A DNA stretch of 64,000 nt from CAYRJA01 sp964424455. Lineage in GTDB: Bacteria > Bacteroidota > Bacteroidia > Chitinophagales > UBA10324. A program made the translations under genes and the position numbers. Under the pieces are notes generated by a model. It was given only the letters and a program-made list of their open reading frames with translations. It was not told the DNA's origin and did not search any database. Below, piece by piece: positions 7,186 to 15,086 of the stretch. The DNA is taken from positions 1 through 64,000 of the forward strand of contig CAYRJA010000005.1 of the NCBI GenBank assembly GCA_964424455.1, written 5' to 3'. The stretch's first letter is position 1, and each line of letters starts with the position of its first letter.

Positions 7186-7509
7186 ATGTTTGGATTAGAT
7201 ATTTCAAAATTAGCGGGAAAAATGATTACCCCCGATGTAATCAAAGGACTATTATTGACTACCATTGAACCACAGTTGCAACAAAATGAAATGTACTCGC
7301 TGCTAATGAGCAGCGACAGGAAGCGAGTGATTCTTTTCAAGTGCGTTTTCGCGTTGTCAGACGATGGGAAAATGGCAATAACCCACTCAACAGAAGTGGA
7401 CATAGATCAACTAATAGCCAAAATAAAAGAGAGCATCATCGGCAAATCATCGATGAGCGAAGCCGACAAGAAAGAGTTAGACGAATTTCAAAAAAAGTTT
7501 GAGCAATGA
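7186..7509 (+). CDS. Unrecognised soluble protein, 107 aa
   Basis: No family recognised. An amphipathic N-terminal helix, a short beta region (MYSLLMSSDRKRVILFKC) and a charged helical C-terminus. It overlaps the next gene by ATGA, so it is translated with it and probably works with it. Confidence 0.55.
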   Translation: MFGLDISKLAGKMITPDVIKGLLLTTIEPQLQQNEMYSLLMSSDRKRVILFKCVFALSDDGKMAITHSTEVDIDQLIAKIKESIIGKSSMSEADKKELDEFQKKFEQ

Positions 7510-8432
7510 AAAAAATTTTATACGAAACAGCAGAGCCATCCGCACCTGCTACGCCCATCGCTTCTGCGCCGGCTGCGCCTTCTGTGCCACTCGATGTTCC
7601 CGATCATGCTCCAGCTGCTACATCAGCGCCATCAGCGCCATCAACACCACCGGAAAAATCTGTGCTTAGCATTATTGAGGCGCTCAACAAACCGACAGCA
7701 TCGGAAGTAACGCCGCCATCCGTTTCAGCTACCGGAACGGAAAAAATAAAGCAGGAAATTATTCAGGAAGCGGCTTCTGATTCCGGCGCGACTGCTCCCG
7801 GAGCGTCTGTTACACCAAAGCCATTGACTGCAGCAGATATTGCGCTGAATAAGATGTTCGCCCGCTCCATGGTGGAAGGAGCGGACGAACTTAACAGTTT
7901 CGGCTGCAAAGAAGTCAGCGGCGAGGAGAAGAAGGAAATATTTCAGGCAGCCGACAAAAACAAGGATGAACTGGCACAGTTCATTGTTTTGATAATGGAG
8001 AAAAACGGCGGCAAGGTACCGATATGGCTTTACGGTATATGGCTGGCAGGCAAAACTTTCGGTCCACCTTGGATATTAGTCGTGAAGCTTCGCGGCAAAA
8101 ACAAGCTGATAAAAAAGCTGACTCAAGAAGCCGAAGCAGCCAAGAATAACACTTCTGATGAGTTGCGTAAAAAAGAGGAGGAGATAGCGCGGCTGAAAAC
8201 GGATTTGGAGGCGACACAAAAAGCGAATGTGGAAGTAAAAACGGATTTAATTCCTGGCGATGAAAAGAAAAAGCATATTGAAAAAATTGCTGCGGAATTA
8301 GATAACGCGGAAATTCCATTGCTGCCCGGTCAAAAGCAAAAGGACGGGACGATTTATGCGCCTTACGGGCTTAAACCGGACGGCACTGTTAAGCGAAGCA
8401 ATGGCGGTAGAAAACCAAAATCAAATTCTTAA
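7506..8432 (+). CDS. Pro/Ala-rich protein with hydrophobic core and coiled coil, 308 aa
   Basis: No family recognised. Residues 1-110 are Ala/Pro/Ser/Thr-rich and probably disordered. Residues 115-155 form a helical domain. Residues 158-196 contain hydrophobic stretches with VPIWLYGIWLAG and PPWILVVKL that may enter a membrane. Residues 197-245 are a Lys/Glu coiled coil. The C-terminus is basic, with a YAPYGLKPDGT motif and a GGRKPKS end that could bind DNA. Between the 107-aa gene and the ATPase, it may be a membrane or packaging-vertex component. Confidence 0.55.
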   Translation: MKKILYETAEPSAPATPIASAPAAPSVPLDVPDHAPAATSAPSAPSTPPEKSVLSIIEALNKPTASEVTPPSVSATGTEKIKQEIIQEAASDSGATAPGASVTPKPLTAADIALNKMFARSMVEGADELNSFGCKEVSGEEKKEIFQAADKNKDELAQFIVLIMEKNGGKVPIWLYGIWLAGKTFGPPWILVVKLRGKNKLIKKLTQEAEAAKNNTSDELRKKEEEIARLKTDLEATQKANVEVKTDLIPGDEKKKHIEKIAAELDNAEIPLLPGQKQKDGTIYAPYGLKPDGTVKRSNGGRKPKSNS

Positions 8433-8477
8433 TTGATTTCTTATAAATCAATTTATTAATAGGAAAATGATTTTTCC
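8431..8477 (+). terminator. Hairpin pair after the 308-aa gene
   Basis: AATTGATTT (8431-8439) / AAATCAATT (8445-8453) with a 5-nt loop begins within the stop codon. GGAAAA (8462-8467) / TTTTCC (8472-8477) follows. No proper U-tract follows either stem, so read-through to the ATPase gene is likely. The string AAATTGATTTTTAT at 8516-8529 recurs at about 9509-9522. Confidence 0.35.
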
Positions 8478-8551
8478 ACTCAAAAACCCACAGGGAAGGG
8501 GGGTATAAATCCAATAAATTGATTTTTATAATTGAATAATAAAATGAATTT

Positions 8552-9187
8552 ATGAATGAGATAGAGCGGGAAGATTTCTTTAACAAATGCTACATAGTAG
8601 CTGGCACCAATAACACTGGAAAAACCAGAACTGTCATCAGTATCATTGAACAATTGACCACGTTACGAACATTAGTATTAGACCCGGGCGAAGTAAAAAA
8701 ATGGAATTCCTATCCGACCTTAGATTTAAAAAACATATCCACTTTTACAGCAATCAAAAAATGGAGACCCGACACCGATCTATCAAAATCTCTCCGAGAA
8801 AAAGGCGGCAAGATGTTACAGTTTGTCATCAATCATTACCAAACCGGCGTACTTGTAGTGGATGATGCCCGCATGATAGTTGACGCAGGGCTATCGGACG
8901 CTATGGTGCAATTAACCGTAAAACGAAAGAATAACGAGTTGATTACCTTCCTGATATTCCATTCTCTCGGACAGGTGCCACCACGTGTTTACGATCACAG
9001 CACCCATATCATGCTTTTCCAAACAAGCGACAACAAAAGTAAGTGGTGGGATAAAGTACCCGGCGACCAGAAGATATATGAACAGTGGATAAACCGCGTG
9101 AACGAGCGCGCCTCCGCTACGCCCGGTTATTTTGAGATATTAGAACTGCAGGATTTTTACAAGTGGAAAAAAATAGGATTGCAGTAA
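8552..9187 (+). CDS. P-loop ATPase, candidate genome-packaging ATPase (211 aa)
   Basis: The Walker A motif AGTNNTGKT is at residues 17-25. A Walker B strand GVLVVDDARMI lies near residues 100-110, followed by a possible sensor region (TFLIFHSLGQVP). The overall layout and size (about 210 aa, no other domain) match the small packaging ATPases of tailless phages (PRD1/PM2 P9-like, A32-like), which belong to the FtsK-HerA superfamily. It closes the plus-strand operon and is followed by a strong terminator. A host ATPase of unrelated role (Zot- or ParA-like) is possible, but the context favours packaging. Confidence 0.65.
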   Translation: MNEIEREDFFNKCYIVAGTNNTGKTRTVISIIEQLTTLRTLVLDPGEVKKWNSYPTLDLKNISTFTAIKKWRPDTDLSKSLREKGGKMLQFVINHYQTGVLVVDDARMIVDAGLSDAMVQLTVKRKNNELITFLIFHSLGQVPPRVYDHSTHIMLFQTSDNKSKWWDKVPGDQKIYEQWINRVNERASATPGYFEILELQDFYKWKKIGLQ

Positions 9188-9209
9188 TCATCTTTTTTAA
9201 AAGCAAGGC

Positions 9210-9259
9210 AAAACATCCCCAATCCCTCTCTATGCAGCTAAGAGGGTTGGGGATGTTTT
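9210..9259. terminator. Bidirectional terminator between convergent genes
   Basis: AAAACATCCCCAATCCCTCT (9210-9229) pairs with AGAGGGTTGGGGATGTTTT (9241-9259) with one bulged base and an 11-nt loop. The outer A/T pairs supply a U-run on each strand. It sits between the ATPase gene (plus) and the exonuclease gene (minus) and would serve both. Confidence 0.8.
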
Positions 9260-9282
9260 AGAGCCGTGTATTTTGCGTTAGG

Positions 9283-9337
9283 GATTGCAGCGGAAATCCT
9301 TTTTTGTTTTTCACAAAAAAGATTGAAGCGGAAAGCC
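9283..9337. repeat. Tandem 17-nt motif flanking a small hairpin
   Basis: GATTGCAGCGGAAATCC (9283-9299) recurs as GATTGAAGCGGAAAGCC (9321-9337), two mismatches. Between them is a perfect 9-bp stem, CTTTTTTGT (9299-9307) / ACAAAAAAG (9313-9321), with a 5-nt loop. I have the impression of similar GATTGAAGCGGAAA elements in other Bacteroidota intergenic regions but cannot check this here. Confidence 0.55.
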
Positions 9338-9371
9338 CGACGGCATTGTGCCAACAGAGCCGCAGCAGGAT

Positions 9372-9519
9372 AAAATCAATTTTTCTTTTTTCGGAATTTG
9401 GCGCAAAAAAAACAAAATGAATGCTGCGCCGCATGAAGGCGACCATGCGAAGCGGGAAAGCGAAATAAGGAGCAGGATTCATCCGACAATCAATTTCCGA
9501 AAAAAGAAAAATTGATTTT
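9372..9519. repeat. Long inverted repeat (24 bp perfect, about 29 bp with one mismatch)
   Basis: The left arm at 9372-9400 is the reverse complement of the right arm at 9491-9519; the outer 24 bp (including TCCGAAAAAAGAAAAATT) are perfect. The 90-nt interior is A/G-rich. Together with the motif pair at 9283-9337 this fills the 373-nt gap between 9187 and 9561. A 74-codon minus-strand frame here has no protein-like character. Possible roles are a structured RNA, a replication origin, or a dispersed palindromic repeat. Confidence 0.65.
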
Positions 9520-9560
9520 TATGGAAGGGAGCGGCACGGTTGGCGCTATGCCGGAACGCC

Positions 9561-10079
9561 CTATGATAAACGGATTTGTTCTAAGTATTCCATCGTAATT
9601 TTATGTTTACTCCACACGCGCTTTTTAATTTTTGCAAGTGAAATGACATCTTCTTCATTATAGCGCAAGACGATTTTCCTCTTTATCGGGTCTCGCCAGT
9701 CGTGGAATACTTCAAAAATGCTTTGTTTATATTTTATAGTATCGCGCTTATAGCCGAATTTTTCTTCAAAATCGCACAACTTGTAACGGCTTTCATTGGG
9801 ATATAAATCTTTGAAGACTTTCAGCAGATTTATACAGAGGTATTTCTGGCGTATATTAAGATTGAATTCTTTCTCTAACATTCCTATATCAGGTCCATAA
9901 AAGAAAAGGCAGCCGTAGCGAGCAGGGCGCAATAACTGTAACACTTTTTTTCGTGAAATCATTTTGCCGTAATACTGACCACTGATAATTGGCTTTCGGA
10001 AATGATGGTCTGCATACGCGTATCCGATCAGAAATATTTTCTGACTGATATACCATTCTGCATCAAGGTATAAATCCAT
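9561..10079 (-). CDS. DEDD-family 3'-5' exonuclease-like protein (RNase H fold), 172 aa
   Basis: The acidic motifs of DnaQ/YprB-like exonucleases are visible. DxE is at residues 6-8 (LYLDAEW), followed by a beta strand LIGYAYA. The second motif is FFYGPDIGMLE with Asp64, and the third is Y140-N-E-E-D144 (RYNEEDVISL). The intervening LCDFEEKFGYKRDTIKYKQS matches the substrate-side helix of the YprB-like family. It probably trims or repairs nucleic acid ends during the element's replication. It is 15 nt downstream of the 138-aa gene and ends near the inverted repeat. The activity is inferred from motifs only. Confidence 0.65.
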   Translation of the reverse strand: MDLYLDAEWYISQKIFLIGYAYADHHFRKPIISGQYYGKMISRKKVLQLLRPARYGCLFFYGPDIGMLEKEFNLNIRQKYLCINLLKVFKDLYPNESRYKLCDFEEKFGYKRDTIKYKQSIFEVFHDWRDPIKRKIVLRYNEEDVISLAKIKKRVWSKHKITMEYLEQIRLS

Positions 10080-10094
10080 GCCGAAAGGTATCAG

Positions 10095-10511
10095 CTACCG
10101 GAGTAGCTGACATAGAAGAGAACGGCAAAGATTTTCGCGGCGTTTTAGCTCTGCGCTAATTTTCTGATGTATATGGGTGAAGTTTTCCATGCGCTCAATG
10201 GCAAAAGAGAAATGTTCGTAGCGTTGCCTGGCTTTGACTTCGCCGAGTTCAATGGTTTGAATTAGTTCGTATTTTCGAATGAACGGAATAACAGAACCGA
10301 TTAAATCACGCTCGAATATTTTCGCTTTCCAAAGTCCGAAACAAAGCCAGAAGTAAAATTCGAGTTCTTCATAGCTGTCCGTCGCAAAGACAAAGCAGTT
10401 GGCGTTGGGAGAGTGTGCAGGGCGACCTGCGTTTTTCCCTTTGTTTAGGATAAAAAAATGATGTTGCGGCAGCGTATTTGCCGGGTTGTAGGTGCTGATT
10501 TTTTTGTGCAT
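10095..10511 (-). CDS. DUF6943-like protein, 138 aa
   Basis: The sequence has a conserved-looking core: LPQHHFFILNKGKNAGRP, then PNANCFVFATDSYEE, then FYFWLCFGLWKAKIFERDLIGSVIPFIR. I associate this pattern with DUF6943, small proteins of unknown function carried on Bacteroidota mobile elements. The assignment is from memory and unverified. It is transcribed with the exonuclease gene and marks the right side of the accessory element. Confidence 0.5.
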   Translation of the reverse strand: MHKKISTYNPANTLPQHHFFILNKGKNAGRPAHSPNANCFVFATDSYEELEFYFWLCFGLWKAKIFERDLIGSVIPFIRKYELIQTIELGEVKARQRYEHFSFAIERMENFTHIHQKISAELKRRENLCRSLLCQLLR

Positions 10512-10952
10512 AACAGAAAAGTTTTTATCACTTTTCCATCATGCGCAGGGGTATCTGTCAAGGGTGCTGTTGCCCCATCACGAGATAAAACAGCACTTGT
10601 CTTGCCCTTGACTGATACATCAGAAGGGCATAATTTTGTGATAAAAATTTACTGTTATAGCAAGGGTTAATCAGCACAGGAAACAGAGCTGTAATGCAGG
10701 CGCAGATACTCTTTCAGCAACATATCAAGCGGCAAGAATGTTTAAAAACTCGCTCAGGTTTGATAGTTCGAAAATGGAAGTGTCGGGGGTACATAGCAAG
10801 AATCAGTAACAAGAACAACCTTGCTTCAATAATTATACTGGAGTAAAAGAGCAGAAGATAAAGATTGGTTCCTGCTATATAGTTGTTAAATTCTACAGTC
10901 TGTCAGAAGTTGTAATTTTCTACTGAGCTATCTGTTAATCTCTCATAGTTCT
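10512..10952. repeat. 441-nt gene-free region with a long imperfect palindrome (10522-10647)
   Basis: TTTTTATCAC (10522-10531) pairs with GTGATAAAAA (10638-10647). Inside these, GTATCTGTCAAGGG (10551-10564) pairs with CCCTTGACTGATAC (10605-10618; 13 of 14), and TGCTGTT (10565-10571) with AACAGCA (10589-10595). A plus-strand frame of 70 codons crosses it but looks spurious. It may be the right end of the element, an operator or an origin. From 10660 to 10952 I see nothing I can name. Confidence 0.5.
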
Positions 10953-12623
10953 CTATCTCACAATAGCTACTTTTCCATAATAATTATATCCCTGTCCACT
11001 AAGCCGCATGATGTAAATGCCGTTAGGTAACAGGGCGGGTAATCGTAATGACTTGATATTGGAACCATGTGATGACTGGATGATTTGGTTATGTACCTGA
11101 CGACCATCGGTAGCATATACCATGATTTGCAACTCACCACGAATTTCGGAACTGTAATCAATTGTAATCTCATCCTTGACAGGGTTTGGATACATCTTCA
11201 GAAGCTGACTTGATTGTGGGGTTTCAATTGAAGTTGTGATGGTATCACCAAAACTCCAAAGTTCTTCGTAGGTTAAGTATCGGGCTTTATAGAATAATTT
11301 ATTATTAAGTCCTGCAAATCCAGGCGGAATTCCAATTCCGTAACTACCTGTGTACCATGACGGCTGGTGCCATGTGGTGTTTTCAGGGCTGCCGTCACTT
11401 TGAAACAAAACCTGATCACCTTGTGCGTTTTTGGCAGAAAAGTAAAGCTGTCCTTTGTAAGTATAAAACGCATCGGGGTTCGTAAGTGAATCCTGCGGAA
11501 GAAGCAGTTGTGTTCCTTCTTCTGTACCATCACTTAACCAAAGTAAATAGGGGTCTAAAAAATTTGGCATCTGCTTAGATAAAAAGTATAGGTGCTGATT
11601 GTACACATACAAATCATCGGGAAATCCGGAGAGTGTAAAAGAAGGTACAATATCTTTTAACAAGACTGTTCCTGAGGCGGTACCGTCGGTTTTCCATATT
11701 TCATAAGAATACTCCGGCTTATTTGCCACGAAATAAATATGATCATCAATCGCTGCAATTTTTCCTGGCATTAAATCAACACCTGACGCACTTCCGGGGT
11801 TGAGGTCAAGCAACATTTGAGTACCGGCGACAGTTCCGTCGGTGTACCAAAGTTCTTCTCCATGAATACTATCATTGGCTGAAAAATAGGCTTTACCTCC
11901 CATCTCTGCAACTGCAAACACAGCACCAAAAGCGCTTCCATTCGGGTTGATATCTTTAAGCAGTTTGGTACCTACGGAGGTGCCATCGGTAGTCCATAGT
12001 TCGTGGCCAACTGTACCGTTATCGGCGATAAAGAGCAATTTTCCGGACAGCACAAAAAAGTGTGTTGGCAAAGCTGAGGCACTTCCCGGATTTATATCTT
12101 TCAACAGTTGAGTACCGGATTCACTACCATCAGTTACCCATAATTCGTGACCTGAAAGCCCGTCATCAGCACCAAAATAACACTTCCCGTTAAAACTGAA
12201 TACTTCAAAAATATCTGTGGAACCATTTGGATAGGGTTGAGTGTTAATCTCTTTTACAAGGTGGGTTCCCTGTGGGCTGCCATCAGTAACCCATAAACCA
12301 CCACCACTGCTAACATGCTGCGCTTTTGCCTCCATAAAAAGTAAATTGTCGCCTATCCCAAATATTTTGTTTACAAACAGGTAGTTTCCCTGGCTGTCAA
12401 GTACAGCCGTTGGAGTGGTAGAAGAGCCGTCGGTGTAATATAACACGGAGTTCATCGAGTCATTGTCGGCAAAAAAATATATCCGGTCTTTGAATACAGT
12501 CAGGTGCCGGGGGTTGGTATTGCGCGTTTTTGTAGTCTCATATCTTACGAAGTATTGTGAAAAAACAGGAGCGGTGGTTCCAAGAAACATTGCCAGTAAA
12601 ATGAGTAGTCGGATTTTATTCAT
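10953..12623 (-). CDS. T9SS cargo protein with repeated ELWxTDGT motifs, 556 aa
   Basis: A signal peptide (about residues 1-22) is followed by at least seven imperfect repeats of about 45-50 residues built on ELWVTDGSESGTQLLKDINP. These are typical of large secreted Bacteroidota proteins that probably form a beta-propeller-like fold. Residues from about 470 (LLKMYPNPVKDEITIDYS) to the end form a type A T9SS sorting domain, ending GKVAIVR, so the protein should be exported across the outer membrane and anchored or released. Its function is unknown. It stands alone, facing away from the Bat operon. Confidence 0.8.
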   Translation of the reverse strand: MNKIRLLILLAMFLGTTAPVFSQYFVRYETTKTRNTNPRHLTVFKDRIYFFADNDSMNSVLYYTDGSSTTPTAVLDSQGNYLFVNKIFGIGDNLLFMEAKAQHVSSGGGLWVTDGSPQGTHLVKEINTQPYPNGSTDIFEVFSFNGKCYFGADDGLSGHELWVTDGSESGTQLLKDINPGSASALPTHFFVLSGKLLFIADNGTVGHELWTTDGTSVGTKLLKDINPNGSAFGAVFAVAEMGGKAYFSANDSIHGEELWYTDGTVAGTQMLLDLNPGSASGVDLMPGKIAAIDDHIYFVANKPEYSYEIWKTDGTASGTVLLKDIVPSFTLSGFPDDLYVYNQHLYFLSKQMPNFLDPYLLWLSDGTEEGTQLLLPQDSLTNPDAFYTYKGQLYFSAKNAQGDQVLFQSDGSPENTTWHQPSWYTGSYGIGIPPGFAGLNNKLFYKARYLTYEELWSFGDTITTSIETPQSSQLLKMYPNPVKDEITIDYSSEIRGELQIMVYATDGRQVHNQIIQSSHGSNIKSLRLPALLPNGIYIMRLSGQGYNYYGKVAIVR

Positions 12624-12651
12624 AGTGTGTTTTTTTATAGAGTGATAGAGA

Positions 12652-12659
12652 CAAATATA
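12652..12659 (-). promoter_or_regulatory. -7 box for the T9SS cargo gene
   Basis: TATATTTG on the minus strand fits TANNTTTG and ends 28 nt before the ATG at 12623. The -33 region is only a poor match. Confidence 0.45.
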
Positions 12660-12857
12660 AAAATTTCTAAGTTCAACTAATTGTATATGATATGATTTAT
12701 GAATAAAGAATAATATTTTGGATATAAGACAATTTTAAATTGTAACACTGATTATCTTTTCGATTATTTTCAGTTAGATGCGGGTTCAAGTCAGCAAAGA
12801 AGTATCAAGTCAGGTATTTAACTATCAGATATAAAGGTATTTGTCATACTATTGCGT

Positions 12858-13050
12858 CATTCAAAGGGTGTATGAATATTTGCAGCAACAATTATATTGC
12901 TCCGCAGGAGCAAAGGTTTGGTAATAACTTGAATGAGAAGGTTGTTGCGTCCCTTCGGGACGCTTCAGAGTCTCTGTATTGGTTTTTTTACCAAGCTCTT
13001 ATGCCTACGGCATAAGTAATCCCTGCTATTATTCATACACCCCATTCAAA
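12858..13050. mobile_element. MITE-like palindromic element (177 bp) with 8-bp flanking direct repeats
   Basis: The 13-bp perfect terminal inverted repeats GGGTGTATGAATA (12866-12878) and TATTCATACACCC (13030-13042) bound a 177-bp non-coding unit. Directly outside lie identical 8-bp sequences CATTCAAA (12858-12865 and 13043-13050), which look like a target-site duplication. Inside are three short tight hairpins with 3-nt loops: TTGCTCC/GGAGCAA (12897-12913), GCGTCCC/GGGACGC (12947-12963) and CTTATGCC/GGCATAAG (12998-13016). The rest of the 498-nt gap 12624-13121 holds only the T9SS gene promoter and AT-rich sequence. Confidence 0.65.
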
Positions 13051-13121
13051 ATGCCTATAAAACTTTGGATTACTTTTTGTAAAATACGCTTCAAAAATTT
13101 AATCGGTTTATAAAAATATTT

Positions 13122-14126
13122 ATGGAATTAATAACACCAGCCGTTGACATCTCTGCTCTGAATGAGCGGATTAAAGAAGAAAGTTCTTTTGTGGATTTGC
13201 TGAATCTTGAATTAGGTAAATCTATTGTAGGACAAAAGTATATGATTGAGCGACTGATGCTTGCTTTGCTTTCCAACGGACATATTCTTTTGGAAGGAGT
13301 TCCGGGTTTGGCAAAAACACTGGCTATCAAAACACTGGCATCGGCAACGCATGTAAAATTTTCGCGCATTCAGTTTACACCTGATTTACTTCCTGCGGAT
13401 TTAATCGGTACTATGATTTTCAATCAGAAAGAAAATGATTTCTCAGTGAAGAAAGGACCCATTTTCGCCAATTTTATTTTAGCGGATGAAATCAACCGTG
13501 CGCCGGCAAAAGTGCAATCGGCATTGTTGGAAGCTATGCAGGAAAAACAGGTGACTATTGGCGATAAAACATTTCCGCTGGAAGAACCTTTCCTTGTACT
13601 GGCTACACAAAACCCGATTGAGCAGGAAGGAACTTATCCATTACCTGAAGCACAGGTGGATCGCTTTATGCTGAAAGCAGTAATTGGCTATCCTAAAAAA
13701 GAGGAAGAGCAAATGATTATCCGTCAGAATATGCAGTTGACTTTAAGTAAAATTAACCCTGTTGTAACACAGGAACAAATACTGAAAGCCCGCAAAACAG
13801 TTCGTGAAGTTTACATGGATGAAAAAATTGAGCGGTACATTCTGGATATTGTTTTTGCTTCACGCAATCCGGAGGATTACAAGCTCACCAAACTGAAATC
13901 ATATATAAGCTATGGCGGATCACCCCGCGCAAGTATTAATCTTGCCCTTGCTTCTAAAGCTTATGCATTTATTAAGCGGCGCGGTTATGTGATTCCGGAA
14001 GATGTTCGTGCTGTTTGCTACGATGTAATGCGGCATAGAATCGGGTTAACTTATGAAGCCGAAGCAGAAAATATAACTGCTGAAGAAGTGATAAGTGATA
14101 TTTTAAATGCGGTAGAAGTCCCATAG
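13122..14126 (+). CDS. moxR: MoxR-family AAA+ ATPase
   Basis: This 334-aa AAA+ protein has Walker A at residues 59-66 (GVPGLAKT), Walker B near 120-123 (FILADE) and the MoxR-typical continuation INRAPAKVQSALLEAMQEKQ. The ALATQNP-type sensor (VLATQNPIEQEGTYPLPEAQ) follows. MoxR proteins act as chaperones with DUF58/vWA partners in the assembly or activation of envelope complexes. It starts the Bat operon, 42 nt before the DUF58 gene, with length normal for the family. Confidence 0.95.
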   Translation: MELITPAVDISALNERIKEESSFVDLLNLELGKSIVGQKYMIERLMLALLSNGHILLEGVPGLAKTLAIKTLASATHVKFSRIQFTPDLLPADLIGTMIFNQKENDFSVKKGPIFANFILADEINRAPAKVQSALLEAMQEKQVTIGDKTFPLEEPFLVLATQNPIEQEGTYPLPEAQVDRFMLKAVIGYPKKEEEQMIIRQNMQLTLSKINPVVTQEQILKARKTVREVYMDEKIERYILDIVFASRNPEDYKLTKLKSYISYGGSPRASINLALASKAYAFIKRRGYVIPEDVRAVCYDVMRHRIGLTYEAEAENITAEEVISDILNAVEVP

Positions 14127-14168
14127 TGGTTTTTGACCTTATCTTATAGTTAAAATATAATTGAAGTT

Positions 14169-15086
14169 GTGGCAAAGACTGTAGAAAATAATCAGGAAGA
14201 AAAAAGAAGGAAGCTTAGAAGGATTGAAATAAAAACGAGAAAATTATCTAACCAGATTTTCTCAGGAAGTTACCATTCTGCATTTAAGGGTAGGGGAATT
14301 TCATTCAGCGAAGTACGAGAGTATCAATATGGTGATGATGTAAGGGCTATTGACTGGAATGTTACAGCCCGGAACAGAAAACCGTTTGTGAAAATATTTG
14401 AAGAAGAAAGAGAACTTACTATGATGTTGTTGATTGATGTAAGTCAGTCTTCTTTCTTCGGAACACAAACTGAGTTTAAGAATCATATCATTGCAGAAAT
14501 CAGCGGCATCCTTGCTTTCTCTGCAATTAACAACAACGATAAAGTAGGAGTGATTTTTTTTAGCAGTGAAGTAGAAAAATTCATTCCACCGAAAAAAGGT
14601 AAGACACATATTCTCAGAATCATATCGGAGATATATGATTTCACTCCGAAAAATAAGGGAACTAACATAGCAGAGGCACTGAAGTATTTGAACAATGTGG
14701 TGAAGAAAAAATGTATCGTGTTTATGTTGTCTGATTTTATTATTTCTGCTTCTAAGAATGGAGATTATGAAGATATAAAAAAGTCACTCAGGATTGTTGG
14801 CAGAAAGCATGATTTAATCGGATTTCATATTTATGATGAGCGCGAAGCATCGCTTCCGAATATCGGATTGATGAAAGTAAAAGATGCTGAAACGGGCAAA
14901 GAGTTATGGATTGATTCTTCACAAAAATCATTACGCGACAAGCATGCAAAGGATTTTCAGATTAACCTGCGGACGATGAAAGATTTGTTTGGTAAGAGCG
15001 GCTCTCAGTTACAATCTATCAAAACGGAAGATAATTATGTAATAGCGCTGATGAATATGTTTAAACAAAGAGAGATGAGAAGATGA
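14169..15086 (+). CDS. DUF58 vWA-like protein of the Bat operon
   Basis: GTG start, 305 aa. Residues 32-70 hold the DUF58 signature (FKGRGISFSEVREYQYGDD, then AIDWNVTARNRKP). The following vWA-like domain has a MIDAS motif DVSQS at residues 90-94. It pairs with MoxR, and the two are nearly always adjacent in Bacteroidota. It overlaps the next gene by 4 nt. Confidence 0.93.
   Translation: MAKTVENNQEEKRRKLRRIEIKTRKLSNQIFSGSYHSAFKGRGISFSEVREYQYGDDVRAIDWNVTARNRKPFVKIFEEERELTMMLLIDVSQSSFFGTQTEFKNHIIAEISGILAFSAINNNDKVGVIFFSSEVEKFIPPKKGKTHILRIISEIYDFTPKNKGTNIAEALKYLNNVVKKKCIVFMLSDFIISASKNGDYEDIKKSLRIVGRKHDLIGFHIYDEREASLPNIGLMKVKDAETGKELWIDSSQKSLRDKHAKDFQINLRTMKDLFGKSGSQLQSIKTEDNYVIALMNMFKQREMRR

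Noticed and set aside
9258..9482. 74-codon minus-strand reading frame
   Set aside because: It lies wholly within the terminator, direct-repeat and inverted-repeat block, has no start context or protein-like composition, and reads through hairpin arms.
1..10660. Tailed prophage
   Set aside because: No terminase, portal, capsid protease, tape-measure or baseplate gene is visible; the fibre-like protein and lysin alone are not enough.
1..10660. Gokushovirus/Alpavirinae-type microvirus prophage
   Set aside because: No large VP1-type coat protein of about 500-600 aa and no rolling-circle Rep; the gene count and the packaging-size ATPase do not fit.
10458..10670. 70-codon plus-strand reading frame
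   Set aside because: It overlaps the start of the DUF6943-like gene on the other strand and follows the palindrome; no recognisable features.
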